Assembly (NCBI RefSeq): GCF_036373705.1
Contig: NC_089857.1
Coordinates: 33,752,284 to 33,816,283 of the forward strand
Origin: Amia ocellicauda
Lineage: Eukaryota > Chordata > Actinopteri > Amiiformes > Amiidae
Reading direction: 5' to 3'
Length of the DNA stretch: 64,000 nucleotides
Positions 47,601-58,927 of the stretch are shown here, piece after piece. Position numbers and translations under genes: made by a program. A model generated the notes under the pieces. The model saw only the letters and a program-made list of their open reading frames with translations. It searched no databases and was not told the DNA's origin. Position 1 is the stretch's first letter. Every line of letters begins with the position of its first letter.

Positions 47601-49430
47601 TGTTTAAGTACAGAAACATTATATATTCACAAACATCAATGTATCCTTGCTGATTATTTTTTTAATCAATTTTAAAGAAAAATGCATTTTAAATGTATTA
47701 TTTAATACTCATTGAAGGTAGCTCTTTGTGAAATGAAGCTAAAGACAATATGAATGTTTTTTGTTTCTTTGTTTTTTAGTTTATTTAGATGGGACCAAGA
47801 CAATACATGAGCTGTTTTCCACTGTATATGAAAACATAATGGTACAAATACAAAAAAGAACAGGTAAGTTTTAATCTGTGTCCTATGTAAGTAAAATGAC
47901 AAACATCATAATATAATGTCCCCATTTTTGTTCAGTAAATGTCAAACTAAAGTAGACTACAGAGATGAGGAATTAATGACCTGTCCTGGACAGAAATAGA
48001 TCAAACATTATTTGTGAAATAGTTTTTCTTTCTGCATATTGAAATACTGGACTCATCAAATAAACACATTCCAAAATGCAATCCCTTTTGATATTTTGAA
48101 TTTAAAAAAAAAATAATAATAATATATATATACACTCACCTAAAGGATTATTAGGAACACCATACTAATACTGTGTTTGACCCCCTTTCGCCTTCAGAAC
48201 TGCCTTAATTCTACGTGGCATTGATTCAACAAGGTGCTGAAAGCATTCTTTAGAAATGTTGGCCCATATTGATAGGATAGCATCTTGCAGTTGATGGAGA
48301 TTTGTGGGATGCACATCCAGGGCACGAAGCTCCCGTTCCACCACATCCCAAAGATGCTCTATTGGGTTGAGATCTGGTGACTCTGGGGGCCAGTTTAGTA
48401 CAGTGAACTCATTGTCATGTTCAAGAAACCAATTTGAAATGATTTGACCTTTGTGACATGGTGCATTATCCTGCTGGAAGTAGCCATCAGAGGATGGGTA
48501 CATGGTGGTCATAAAGGGATGGACATGGTCAGAAACAATGCTCAGGTAGGCCGTGGCATTTAAACGATGCCCAATTGGCACTAAGGGGCCTAAAGTGTGC
48601 CAAGAAAACATCCCCCACACCATTACACCACCACCACCAGCCTGCACAGTGGTAACAAGGCATGATGGATCCATGTTCTCATTCTGTTTACGCCAAATTC
48701 TGACTCTACCATCTGAATGTCTCAACAGAAATCGAGACTCATCAGACCAGGCAACATTTTTCCAGTCTTCAACTGTCCAGTTTTGGTGAGCTTGTGCAAA
48801 TTGTAGCCTCTTTTTCCTATTTGTAGTGGAGATGAGTGGTACCCGGTGGGGTCTTCTGCTGTTGTAGCCCACCCGCCTCAAGGTTGTACGTGTTGTGGCT
48901 TCACAAATGCTTTGCTGCATACCTCGGTTGTAACGAGTGGTTATTTCAGTCAAATTTGCTCTTCTATCAGCTTGAATCAGTCGGCCCATTCTCCTCTGAC
49001 CTCTAGCATCAACAAGGCATTTTCGCCCACAGGACTGCCGCATACTGGATGTTTTTCCCTTTTCACACCATTCTTTGTAAACCCTAGAAATGGTTGTGCG
49101 TGAAAATCCCAGTAACTGAGCAGATTGTGAAATACTCAGACCGGCCCATCTGGCACCAACAACCATGCCACGCTCAAAATTGCTTAAATCACCTTTCTTT
49201 CCCATTCAGACATTCAGTTTGGAGTTCAGGAGATTGTCTTGACCAGGACCACACCCCTAAATGCATTGAAGCAACTGCCATGTGATTGGTTGGTTAGATA
49301 ATTGCATTAATGAGAAATTGAACAGGTGTTCCTAATAATCCTTTAGGTGAGTGTATATATATATATATATATAAAGCATTTGTGTGGATTATCATGAATT
49401 TTCTGTCCATGTCTAGGGAAAGACACTTAA
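41643..49430 (+). CDS. NMRK1: Nicotinamide riboside kinase 1, 8 coding exons
   Basis: Exons: 41643-41671, 41975-42065, 42385-42433, 46096-46273, 46880-46951, 47365-47471, 47780-47863, 49417-49430. All are GT-AG with consistent phase; 624 nt encode 207 residues (human 199, as I recall). The enzyme phosphorylates nicotinamide riboside to NMN in cytosolic NAD+ salvage. The P-loop is GVTNGGKT (residues 10-17), with Gly where human has Ser. The catalytic Asp aligns at D36 (QDNYF). Also kept are ITEGFLLYNYKPL and PDPPGYFDGHVWPMY. The last exon adds only GKDT. Intron 3 (3.7 kb) is mostly LINE and inserted repeats; intron 7 holds an intact transposon in antisense. Both splice around cleanly on paper. 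Confidence 0.96.
43474..44888 (+). pseudogene. Tc1-like element inserted in the RTE LINE
   Basis: Its ends are CAGTTAGGTCCATAAATATT and the near-complement at 44869-44888, with TA on both sides. LINE sequence runs up to one end and continues after the other. Transposase traces include SPKNRKTRLEFAKTHLKNP (44139 on), FWNNILWTDETKIYLYQ (first Asp, about 44200) and KHGGGSVM. Frames and stops are scattered, so it is dead. It is 1.4 kb long. Confidence 0.88.
45071..45801. repeat. Dispersed fish repeat, split by a probable solo LTR
   Basis: The two halves are a very common fish interspersed repeat as I know it. The left half has CTTATCCTGGTGAGGGTCAT (45097-45116), a CA run and GGGGAGAACATGCAAACTCC (45309-45328). 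The right half has CAGACAGGCACCCCAAGC and TAACCACTGTGTCACTGAGC. In intact copies the halves are continuous at CAAACTCC/ACACAGAC. The class of this repeat is uncertain. Confidence 0.7.
45329..45702. mobile_element. Probable solo LTR
   Basis: This 374-bp block begins TGTGGAAG and ends CTTCCACA, the TG...CA form with an 8-bp terminal inversion expected of an LTR. It interrupts the dispersed repeat exactly where continuity is otherwise expected. The flanks CTCC and CTTC could be a 4-bp target duplication with one change. No internal retroviral-type region accompanies it. The family is unknown. Confidence 0.55.
48133..49353 (-). mobile_element. Full-length DD36E Tc1/mariner element (copy 4) in NMRK1 intron 7
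   Basis: Both terminal repeats are intact, with TA flanks and a (TA)n run on the right (49354-49372). It lies antisense to NMRK1 between exons 7 and 8 and has an uninterrupted transposase frame. Confidence 0.95.
48165..49205 (-). CDS. Tc1/mariner transposase, intact, DD36E spacing
   Basis: This 346-residue protein is the same length as the one at 1279-2319 and differs from it at about eleven positions by my count (about 97% identity). The catalytic residues D155, D246 and E283 are all present, with the same 36-residue spacing. Changes include RT to WA at 20-21, H36R, T84N, R254Q and Q275E; the last is in the otherwise conserved PPQSPDLNP block, close to the catalytic Glu. Whether W20 in the DNA-binding part or this Glu affects activity cannot be told. 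It is antisense to NMRK1 and would need its own promoter. Confidence 0.93.
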   Translation of the reverse strand: MGKKGDLSNFERGMVVGARWAGLSISQSAQLLGFSRTTISRVYKEWCEKGKTSSMRQSCGRKCLVDARGQRRMGRLIQADRRANLTEITTRYNRGMQQSICEATTRTTLRRVGYNSRRPHRVPLISTTNRKKRLQFAQAHQNWTVEDWKNVAWSDESRFLLRHSDGRVRIWRKQNENMDPSCLVTTVQAGGGGVMVWGMFSWHTLGPLVPIGHRLNATAYLSIVSDHVHPFMTTMYPSSDGYFQQDNAPCHKGQIISNWFLEHDNEFTVLNWPPESPDLNPIEHLWDVVERELRALDVHPTNLHQLQDAILSIWANISKECFQHLVESMPRRIKAVLKAKGGQTQY

Positions 49431-51058
49431 GCTTGCAAAATGGTTGCAGTCAAAAGAGAAGACAACTTCGTCCTATGCCTCCACACTTGGTCCAAAACAG
49501 GTGACCTTGAGAGTTGACTTTGTTTTGTAAAAGATATATAGTAAAGTATTAAATACCCTAGACTGACATCATAAGCTAACATAGCCTTTCTCCATTTTCT
49601 CAGGTTAATGTATTTCCTTACAATGTGTCTTACCAGATTGCTTTTTTGTTGTTGTTGTTGTTGTAGTTTTTTTTTGTTTGTTTGTAAATTACTTGCAACA
49701 ATAAATAGGATGAGTAGACCAATGCCAAGCTAAAAAATAAACACCAACATACTTGTCATAAAATGTAATAATAACTTGATAGCTTGAAACATTAGCAAAT
49801 AATATGCAAAATGTGGAAATGCTGCAATTACTTTAAACTTGAAAACTTAAAAACAGATAGCTATTTTCTCTCATGAAGAGTTACCAAACAGCAAAGCCTT
49901 GGCATTGACTGTTAATGTAAACTCATGAGGTATAGTTGTATTTTTTAAATATTTTTTATTTTATTAAATAGAATTTGCCTTTGTTAGTAAAACTGTAGAC
50001 ATAGAATTGTATCGGTGTAAGAATATCAACTTGATGTTTTGCTTGTCTGTATGTAATGTTACTAGACATTGTATCAGTGTCTGTGATACTCCAAAATGTT
50101 TCAGTAGCTACTACCACATTTATTAACTTTTGATGGTGCTGTTGGGGTCATTGTGCATTGCAGTGTAAGCATATTGTACTATTAATATGTCATAGAAGAA
50201 AATAATATAATGTTTTTCAAACTTATTAAAAAGAAATCACTTGCTTGTCATAGTGCTTTACTTAAACATGTAAACAATAATGTGAGTAAATTATAACTTG
50301 AAAGAGTATATATGTATGTATTACAGTGATTATTCTACTTTCAGTAAATCAAAAGTCCCAATGTGAACAGAACACATTTAATCAGACATTATATTAGCTG
50401 AGTTGGGTTGCTTCCAAGATTTCATTAAGCTTATGAACCAAGACAACACAAATGTGCAAATGTAATGACAGGACAAAATAACACTATCACAAACCTGTGA
50501 CAAGCATCTAAGCATAAATTGATAGGGATGACCTGAAAGGACACCTGATGAACTAAGCTTTCAGAATGAGATTAATTTAATTTAATGTACCCTATTATAT
50601 TACATAAAAGTTATGTAAAATTGTTTGTTGTGTATACTCACGTAAGAATCCCTAAATGTTTTGACATATTTTGAGATTTTAGATCTGCAAATTTGTATTA
50701 GTGAGTCAAAAAATCGAATTCTTATAAAACTAAGTAAATAATCATGCCCTGCTAAAGGGTTATTTTTTAACACTGAAGCAAATAATTAGATCAAACAATT
50801 GAAGGTGGGCTAGAATAAAGTCCAGACATTGCTGCATAGACATAGGTCAATCACCCCTCAGTCAATACACGTAAGTTCATGTTCATTAAAGTAGAGACCT
50901 CACTGACTTTTTCAAATATTGAATCTAGAATTAACCTGAAATCACCATTTTTCCACTGGTTACTTTATAGAACACAAGTTGGAAGTATTAAGCAAATTAT
51001 AAAATGTTTCAGTGACAACTAAGAAATGTTTCTATTCACCTAAGAAGTATGGGTAATA

Positions 51059-51060
<2 letters not shown>
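49431..51060. other. NMRK1 3' flank, no further gene seen
   Basis: The NMRK1 3' UTR should begin here. AATAAA-like words occur (for example near 49700), but no site is clearly preferred. The rest is AT-rich without recognisable features. Confidence 0.5.

Positions 51061-51117
<57 letters not shown>
51061..51117. repeat. (AT)n microsatellite
   Basis: A run of about 57 bp next to the 3' end of the L2-type LINE. Confidence 0.95.
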
Positions 51118-51119
<2 letters not shown>

Positions 51120-51174
51120 AGTAATTTCAAACATTACACTTAAAATTGCTTTAATTAATTTATATATATATACA

Positions 51175-53280
51175 TGTTCTCCCTGTCTCTGGAGAAAGGA
51201 GAGTGGAGAGGAGGTAGAGTTAGTCTTCTGGCACTGGAGGAGCACAGTGGTCTGGAGGGGATGTATGGAGAGACGAGTGTCTGAAGGTAACTTGGTGCAG
51301 TGTGGTCAAGACAGCGGTAGGTGAGGGTCAATGACTTGAACTGTATCGGGAGCCAGTGGAGCCAGTGGAGGGAGCGGAGCAGTGGAGTAGCGTGTGTGAA
51401 TCGTGGCAGAGAGAATACCAGACGAGCTGCAGAGTTCTGGATGAGCTGGAGGGTTCGGGTAGTAGATGCAGGCCGGCCAGGAGGGAGTTGGAGAGGACCA
51501 GTGACTGGACAAGCAGCTGAGTCGAGTAGTTGGTGAGGAAGGGACGGATTCGGTGTATGTTGCTAAGGAAGAATCTGCAGGTGTGTGTCAGCGTGGTGAT
51601 GTGCTGGGTGTAGGAGAGCGCAGGATTGAGGGTGACTCCTAGATTTTTTGCGGAAGAAGAAGGAGAGAGTGTGGTGGATTCCAAGGGGAACGAGATGGGG
51701 AGGTCAGCAGAAGGTGAGGAAGAGTGGGGGAAAAACAGGAGATCCGATTTTGAGAGGTTGAGTTTGAGGTGGTGTGAGTGCATCCAGGCGGAAATAGCAG
51801 ACAAGCAGGAAGAAATGAGAGGGTCGGAAGAGGGAAAAGACAGGAAGATTTGGGCATCATCAGCGTAGAAGTGGTAGGAGAAACCATGGGATGCTATGAG
51901 GGGGCCCAGGGAGCGAGTGTAGAGTGAGAACAGGAGCGGGCCCAGGACAGAGCCTTGGGGAACGCCTGTGAGGAGAGGTTGGGGGGTGGATGAGGAGCCT
52001 CGCCATGTCACTTGGTAGGACCGGTCACTGAGGTAGGAGGAGAACCAGGTGAGAGCAGTCCCAGAGATTCCAAGGTCAGTGAGGCAGGAGAGGAGGATGG
52101 AGTGATCAACGGTGTCAAATGCTGCGGAGAGGTCAAGGAGGATGAGGACTCAGGAGAGGGAGGCCTCCCGAGCACAGCTGAGGGAGTCAGTGACTGCCAG
52201 GAGAACCGTCTCAGTGGAGTGAGCTGTGCGGAAGCCAGATTGCAGAGGATCATGGAGTGAGTGTTGGGACAGAAAGTCCGAGAGCTGACGGGTGGACCGC
52301 CCGCTCGAGAGTCTTTGAGAGGAAGGGGAGTAGGGAGACAGGGCGGTAGTTCTGAGGAGAGGTGGCGTCAAGGGTTGGTCTCTTGAGCAGTGGGATGACA
52401 CGAGCTTGTTTAAATGCAGAGGGGAAACAGCCAGAGAGGAGTGAGGAGTTGAGGAGGGAGGAGATGAAGGGAAGAAGATCAGGAGCGGTCGCTTGGAAGA
52501 GGCAAGAAGGGAAAGGGTCCAGGGCACACATTGTAGGTTTGTGATGTAGGAGGAGAGCAGAAACTTCAGCATCTGAGAGAGGTGAGAATGAAGAAAAGGA
52601 AGCTTGATCAGTGGGAGGTTTGGGTGTGATGGTTGAGGAGGGTGGAGTATTGAAGAGCCTGCGGATGTCTGCAATCTTGGAGGAGAAGAAGGAGGTGAAA
52701 TCATCAGCAGTGAGAGATGAGGGAGGGGGGGCAAGGAGGGAGGAGAAGGTGGAGAAGAGTTTGCGGGGGTTGTTGACAGTGGATTCGAAGAGTGATTGGA
52801 CGTCTTCTTGGAGGTAGCACAGTTGACAGATAGATGGGAAAATCAGTCAATGGAAGGTAAGAGAGTGAGGGCAGTGGAGGCAAGGGTGGAGGGGGAGACA
52901 GAGCGGAGATTATGGCGGAAGGTGACCGAGGGAGTGGGTGGAGTGGGGAGGGAGGGGAGGGAAAGGGAGAAGGAGATGAAGTGGTGGTCCGAGATGTCCA
53001 TGGGTGTCACGGAGAGTGTTGAAGGGGAGCAGCCTCTAGAGAAGATGAAGTCAAGCTGGCGGCCTGCCCTGTGAGTGGGGGGAGACGGGGAGAGAGAGAA
53101 GTTAAAGGAGTGAAGGAGAGGAAGAAATCCGGCACAGTGGGAAGGGTGGGAGAGGTGGATGTTGAAGTCTCCCAGGAGGATGGTAGGTGAGGACAGCGAG
53201 GGGAGGGAGGAGAGAAGAAAGTCGAGTTCATCCAGGAAGGAGGTGAGTGGACCATTACTTCCTGTATGTCGGCTGAGATT
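51175..53280 (-). pseudogene. L2-type LINE, 5'-truncated, one main frameshift
   Basis: On the minus strand the end of an endonuclease domain (FLDELDFLLSS, ILLGDFNIHLS-like text, ISDHHFISFS; 53270 to about 52950) is followed by reverse transcriptase. That includes NYRPVSLLPFLSKTLERAVH (about 52350), [13 protein letters not shown] (about 52120), [19 protein letters not shown] (about 51940) and [12 protein letters not shown] (the YADD active site, about 51870). One extra C near 52292 breaks the frame within AVH/RQLSDF. The C-terminal part decays, but [19 protein letters not shown] text survives near 51330. It begins inside the endonuclease, so it is a 5'-truncated insertion. Confidence 0.85.
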
Positions 53281-53710
53281 ATCACTTCCTGTTTCTATGT
53301 AACTGAATCTTTAAATATTTAGAGATATCTTTAAATTAAATTAAATTTCATTAAATTAAATTAAATTCATAAACCCAAGATTATCACTACCTGTTCACTT
53401 GTTCGTTCATTTTAAGTAACTGAAATGAACAAACAGGAATATAATCTGTTTGCTTTGAAGCTATCTCTATTTAAAGATATATTTAAATATTTTGAAATAT
53501 CTTGAAATTAAATTAAATAACATACTTAATCTAACTATTTACAAATATCTTTAAATATTTATAATTTGACGAGGGGGCGGTGACGGAGCTTATTCCGGTA
53601 AGATCGGGGGTGTTTGTGTACATTTCTTCCTCGAATGATTATTGCGTAACTCATCACAATTCCGGGGGGCTGAGCATCGCATTTTTTGTTGTAAAATAAA
53701 TAGCAAATAT

Positions 53711-53753
<43 letters not shown>

Positions 53754-54958
53754 CGTCATCATTTGTGCTAGTATATATGTATTTTAAACGGCACAGCGTG
53801 ACTCCCTTCACGTATTACTCTTACTACAGATTTGTAACTGCAAACAATACTTTTTTCCGTATTATTTATAATGTACTTATCAGACGTCCTTAACCCGGGC
53901 AAGTTACAGATGGAACAAAATACACGTTTCACGATTAATCATCCAGCTACAATATAGCAGGTTTAATTGAACTAAAGTGCGCGTCTCAGTCATGGCGTTT
54001 ATGGACGCATTTATTAAACCAGCCCTTAATGTTTTAGAGGGAAACCCAGATCTGCTGTATTAATGTATTCATTAATTTATCTTGTCAATGGACACGTTAA
54101 CTGAATCGTGTTCCTTCACACTGACTGTCTCCGGATTGTCCTGCACACATTCACACACACAGCCTGAACACGGCCGGCTGTCATTCAATATTAATACCAT
54201 CGGCTGCTATCGATCTGATTATTATTATCCTTCAGTTTATTTTAACTAGTCAGCGCTGCACCGGTCCTGTGAAATCACAGTGTTTAATGCACTCGGATAT
54301 TAACTGTATCAGTCATTGTTTCTGTACGTGGATTTCACTCCATGCTGCTAATAAAACTGTAATTTCTTCGTGATCGCACCGGCACTTGAGATTATATCCT
54401 CCGACACAATGTGTCTGCTGTCCTCCTGTGTCTCAGTCAAACACAGTCCTCCGCTCTGATAGAGACTCGTGTCCTCAGTGGACGGACGTTAGTTAACCGG
54501 CTCTGAACAGGCGCGTCCGGAAACGGGGCAATAGTTTGCCATAGAGCTTGTAGTAATGCAAGATGACAATTATAGATTAGAAATGTAATCCCAATTCTCT
54601 GAAAATGTATCTCTAATTCATTTGAACTAATTGGCAATTGTCAATTGAATTCAGGCGTAACCAATTACTAATGTCTGTATTAGAATAATCTTCTAATTTG
54701 ATTGAACAATGGATTGATAATGAATTGTATGTGGAGCTTGTATTATAAAAAAAAAAAGAAAAGACGTTCACAATTTGTTGCTACTATTGTGTTGTGTGTT
54801 AATTGGATATAAGGTAAGGATGGTGCTAATGATTAATTTATATCAAATGTATTTAAGAACTTCGCCCCTCCTTTTTCTGTATGATGCTCTGAGGAAGATG
54901 AGAAAGTCGAAACGCGTAAGCATCATATTGTTCGCTATTTCTTCAATATTTAATACAT

Positions 54959-55004
<46 letters not shown>

Positions 55005-55339
55005 CGATTGTGGACTGTTCATAGACGGGAGATGCTGTCCATCTGATTCTTCAATTTGAGGATAATCCATTTTATATACACTCCCTTGGACAAGTCGGCC
55101 TCCATGTAGTTTATTCGCTGCTAACACACAATGTTGGCACAACGTTGAAGCAACGTAATTTACGTTACCACTTTATGTCAATCTTTAATAAACTGAAAAA
55201 AACACACCTTGGCAGGTCTAAATGCTTTATCAGAAATCAAACATGTTGCTTATCTATTGATACGTGGTTGTTGTTGCAGAGCAAGGTTGATGACTTGCTA
55301 AAGTAAATCAGTAAACTTATTGCATAACTCAGCAGAAAC
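53281..55339. other. Intergenic stretch, no gene seen
   Basis: An AT-rich block with repeated AAATTAAATT words and short inversions lies at 53290-53560. An (ATT)n run lies at 53712-53754, and a (TA)n run at 54961-54999. At 54884-54925 is a small GAAACGCG motif. I find no coding potential. Confidence 0.5.
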
Positions 55340-55396
55340 TTATAAATTCAGATACAATTGTGGGGTAACACAACACCTGCCAAACAGATCAAGACG
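55300..55396 (+). promoter_or_regulatory. Probable serpin promoter and 5' non-coding exon
   Basis: TATAAA occurs at 55341-55346. About 50 nt on is a good donor (AAGACG|GTAAGT, exon end 55396), fitting a short untranslated first exon of about 25 nt spliced to the acceptor at 56313-56314, nine bases before the ATG. Upstream, TTATTGCATAAC resembles a C/EBP site and AGTAAACT a FOXA site, which suits a liver gene. The exon layout is inferred from signals only. Confidence 0.5.
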
Positions 55397-56323
55397 GTAA
55401 GTGTTGCATTATAAAACAACCTTTTTCAAAAGCTAAATCATGCCTTATACTTTTAATATTTAATTATATTATTCTTACATTTTTATTAATAATGTTACAT
55501 GTTAAATCAAAATATACTGGAAAGACTGTTTAAGTTTGACAAATATTAAAGATCTTAAAGATCCTATTTGCATTTCACATAGTTTAATGCATGTGCTTGG
55601 GCTAAAGTATAGAATGTCAAAACAATGTAATTTAATATTTTTAAATTAAGTTTAGATCTTGATTTGTAATTAAGAAAACAGTATGTAATATTTAAGGAAT
55701 GTTGATAATGCATATATTTTAATATTTACTTTATTAAAATAATACTTATTTAATGTATAAAGTGGTAAGGTAGACTTAACTTTAAAGAATGATTTGCCAT
55801 CACTGCTAAATACAGACTTTCCATCTTGGCTCAATAATGCAATTTCTAAAAGCCTCTGCCAGTATAGTTTTCTAAATATGTCTATGAATCAATAATAATA
55901 AGCATATAAAATAGTCACATTGGAGAACTGTATGGTTATTTGTGTTCTGCTTGCATTTGCTACAAGATATTGTATATGTATTGTATTGTAATGTATGTCT
56001 CTATCTCTATAATATATCTGTAAATATTACTTGTATATTTGATATATATATATAAGTAATAGGGTTCACACCATTTCCTAATTAATGTGGATTTATGCAA
56101 TGTGAGATGTTTATTGATTGATGCAATGAACACATTTTTATACTGTTGTTAGGATTGTTTAAATAATGATTTGCTGTATTTCTTCTGTGAGAGAGTCAGG
56201 CTAAACATGAAGATTTACCACTTGTATTGTTCCAGGAAACCAAAAAAGGCAATATAAATGTATATTTTGTTTAATATTGCTTTTTAAATCTCATAAACCC
56301 TTTATTTAAATTAGATTCTCAAG

Positions 56324-58565
56324 ATGGGGAAAGTCTACTTATGCATCGCAGTGGTTCTGGTCTGCTCTGCTGTCCTGGCTGATCACAATGGAGACCACAC
56401 ACATGAGCACCAAGGTGGTAAAGGCCACCAGCACCACCAAGACCACCATGGACACGGGCACCACCACGGGCATGGACATGGCCACCACCATGGGCACCAC
56501 CACCACAGCACCTCCACATTCATTAGTGACAGTACTGAGTTCGCTTTCACTTTGTACAAACGCATTGCTGCTCAGCCAGATCAGAAATCCCAAAACATAT
56601 TTTTGTCTCCCTTGAGCATCGCAACTGCCCTCGCCACTCTGTCAGTGGGTGCAAGGGACCAGACCCATGACCAACTCTTTTCAGGCCTTGGCTTCAATGA
56701 AACAGAGATCAGTGAAACTGAAGTGAATGAGGCCTTTGAAAAAGTCTTCCAAAGTCTCAGGCAGAGGACAGAGCTGGAACTCTCAGTAGGCAGTGCATTA
56801 TTTGCGGATGCAACTCTGAAACTCCTTCCTAAATTCCTGGAAGACATTAAGCGTTACTTCCATGCTGAGGGAATCACGACTGACTTCTCCAAAATCAGTG
56901 AGGCTAAAGATCAGATAAATAAGTATGTGGCAGAAAAAACACATGGCAAAGTCCCACATTTTGTAGATGACCTGAGTGAGGATACACTTACGTTCCTTGT
57001 TAGTTACATATATTTCAAAGGTAAGAGCTTTATTAAAACTTTTTTTTTATTATTATTTAAAAATATAACAAGTAATTTAAACTAATTACGAAATTAGTTT
57101 AAAACTAAACTAATTTAAAAATATAACAAATAATGGTATACCAATGCACTACAAAATATACATTATTATACCTTATTCCTGCATTAAACGCATTTAATAT
57201 ATGTACCTCATCCAAATTTTCACCCTTTAGATTTTTTCCTTTATATCTGCACTGATTTGTTTGACATATATTACATATGTGCATTTTCTGCCATGGCTTT
57301 TTAGCAATTTTCTAACATATTTTTGCTTTTTTCAGGTAAATGGGAAAAGCCTTTTGATCCTCAGTCAACACACGACGACGTATTCCATGTAGATGCTAGC
57401 ACAACAGTCCCAGTGAAGATGATGAGTAAAACAAGCTACTTTGACGTATATTATGAGAGTGAGTCGGAGACTTCAGTTCTGAAACTCAGTTACAATGGAT
57501 CGGCCAATATGTTGCTCATCACATCTGAAAAAGGAATAGACGATCTGGAGGAGAAATGGTGCCGGCAGCATTTGAAGAAATGGTTCAAAGGATTGAATAA
57601 GCAGTAAGTATTAATCAACATGGATATATTTAAAATTAAGGGATTTACCTGGTGCACAAGAAAGAATAAAATTGTAAAGTTGATATGTAAAAATGAAATG
57701 GAAAAAGTTTTAAATACAATACCCTCTGGATGATCATTTGTGGATGAAAGGTAGCCATAAAAGGTAGTATGTATAGTGTGGCAGATATTTATATATACAG
57801 CTGTTATTCACAACTATCCACACCTATGATTTGGAACAATGTTATTCAGTGATCATGTTTGTTAATACATATTGTTAATGAAACCATACTTATTAAGCAA
57901 TTATATATTTTCAGAGTTTATTGAAAAAAGCCTAGAGAAAACAAACTAAAAAGATTATAGCTGATTAAAGGACGGGGAAATGAATAATTAGCTGAGTTAG
58001 GACGGGGAGTGTGTAAACATTTAAATTGGACTCCATTCATTTCTATACATTTTCAAAGATTAATTTAATAATCTCTCTTACACTAACTAATGTATGTATT
58101 TTTTCCCTTTTACAGACGTTATAATGTGTTCCTGCCCAGATTTTCAATTTCTACATCCTATTCAATGCAAAAAGTACTGACTAAAATGGGAATGAAGGAC
58201 ATATTTTCATTAGATGCAGACTTTTCTGGAATATCTGATGAAAAACTGAAGGTTTCAAAGGTATGGTAATCAATTACTTTTGGCTGCAATTGTATTACCA
58301 TATTTATATAATGTACAATATTGCACTGTCTGCTTTCAAAATCCTGATAAAATGATGTGACAATTGTTTGCAGGTTATTCACAAAGCAACACTAGATGTG
58401 GATGAAGAAGGATCAGTAGCAACTGGAGTGACAGGTGTAGAACTGGTACCATTGTCTTTCCCTCCAACATTGAAGTTCGATCATCCTTTCCTTGTCCTCA
58501 TCACAGATCGTGAAACCAGAAGTATACTTTTCATTGGAAAAATCGTCAATCCTACTGAAAAATAG
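56324..58565 (+). CDS. Alpha-1-antitrypsin-like serpin (clade A) with His-rich N-terminus
   Basis: Coding exons 56324-57020, 57336-57603, 58116-58260 and 58374-58565 encode 433 residues. Introns fall in phases 1, 2 and 0, the clade-A pattern (192a, 282b, 331c). Residues 1-19 are a signal peptide. Residues 20-61 hold 22 histidines in HHGHGHG-type runs, and the serpin fold follows from about 68 (NIFLSPLSIATALATLSVGA). Two N-glycosylation sites are visible (NETE, NGSA). The reactive loop runs from DEEGSVATGVTG to VELVPLSFPP. Aligned to human alpha-1-antitrypsin without gaps, P1-P1' is Leu-Ser, where human has Met-Ser. The hinge is less Ala-rich than the inhibitory consensus, but its length is normal. 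It is likely a secreted plasma inhibitor of chymotrypsin- or elastase-like proteases. AATAAA follows at 58588 and 58646. Confidence 0.93.
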
Positions 58566-58927
58566 AGCATCAGCTATTCCTCTAAGAAATAAATGCACAT
58601 ATATGGTTTACTTAATTTAATTTGATTTCTCTTTCATGTCATCACAATAAAAAATTGAGAAATGTCATCAAGTGTTATGATTTGCATTTATAAACATGAA
58701 GATATTCAAACCCATTGAAGGGACACATCTGCTTTTTGCAATACCTAACTACCAAGTCAAAATGTTTATTAGGCCATTTACTGATAATAAATGATGTCTC
58801 TTAACCGACAGCAATACATTGAAAATGGCAAGGTTTCATATGTGTGAAGCATTCTTCTCACGGAGTGCTTCAGTCATTATTCAAATAACACTGTGTAACT
58901 TTTTTTTTTTTTTTTTGTTCCTGGGTA

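Noticed and set aside
53559..53893. Frames with poly-Ile, poly-Asn or poly-Leu tracts
   Set aside because: They are translations of the ATT microsatellite.
56319..56593. Long minus-strand frames opposite the His-rich region
   Set aside because: They are shadows of the repetitive CAC/GGC codons of the serpin's first coding exon.
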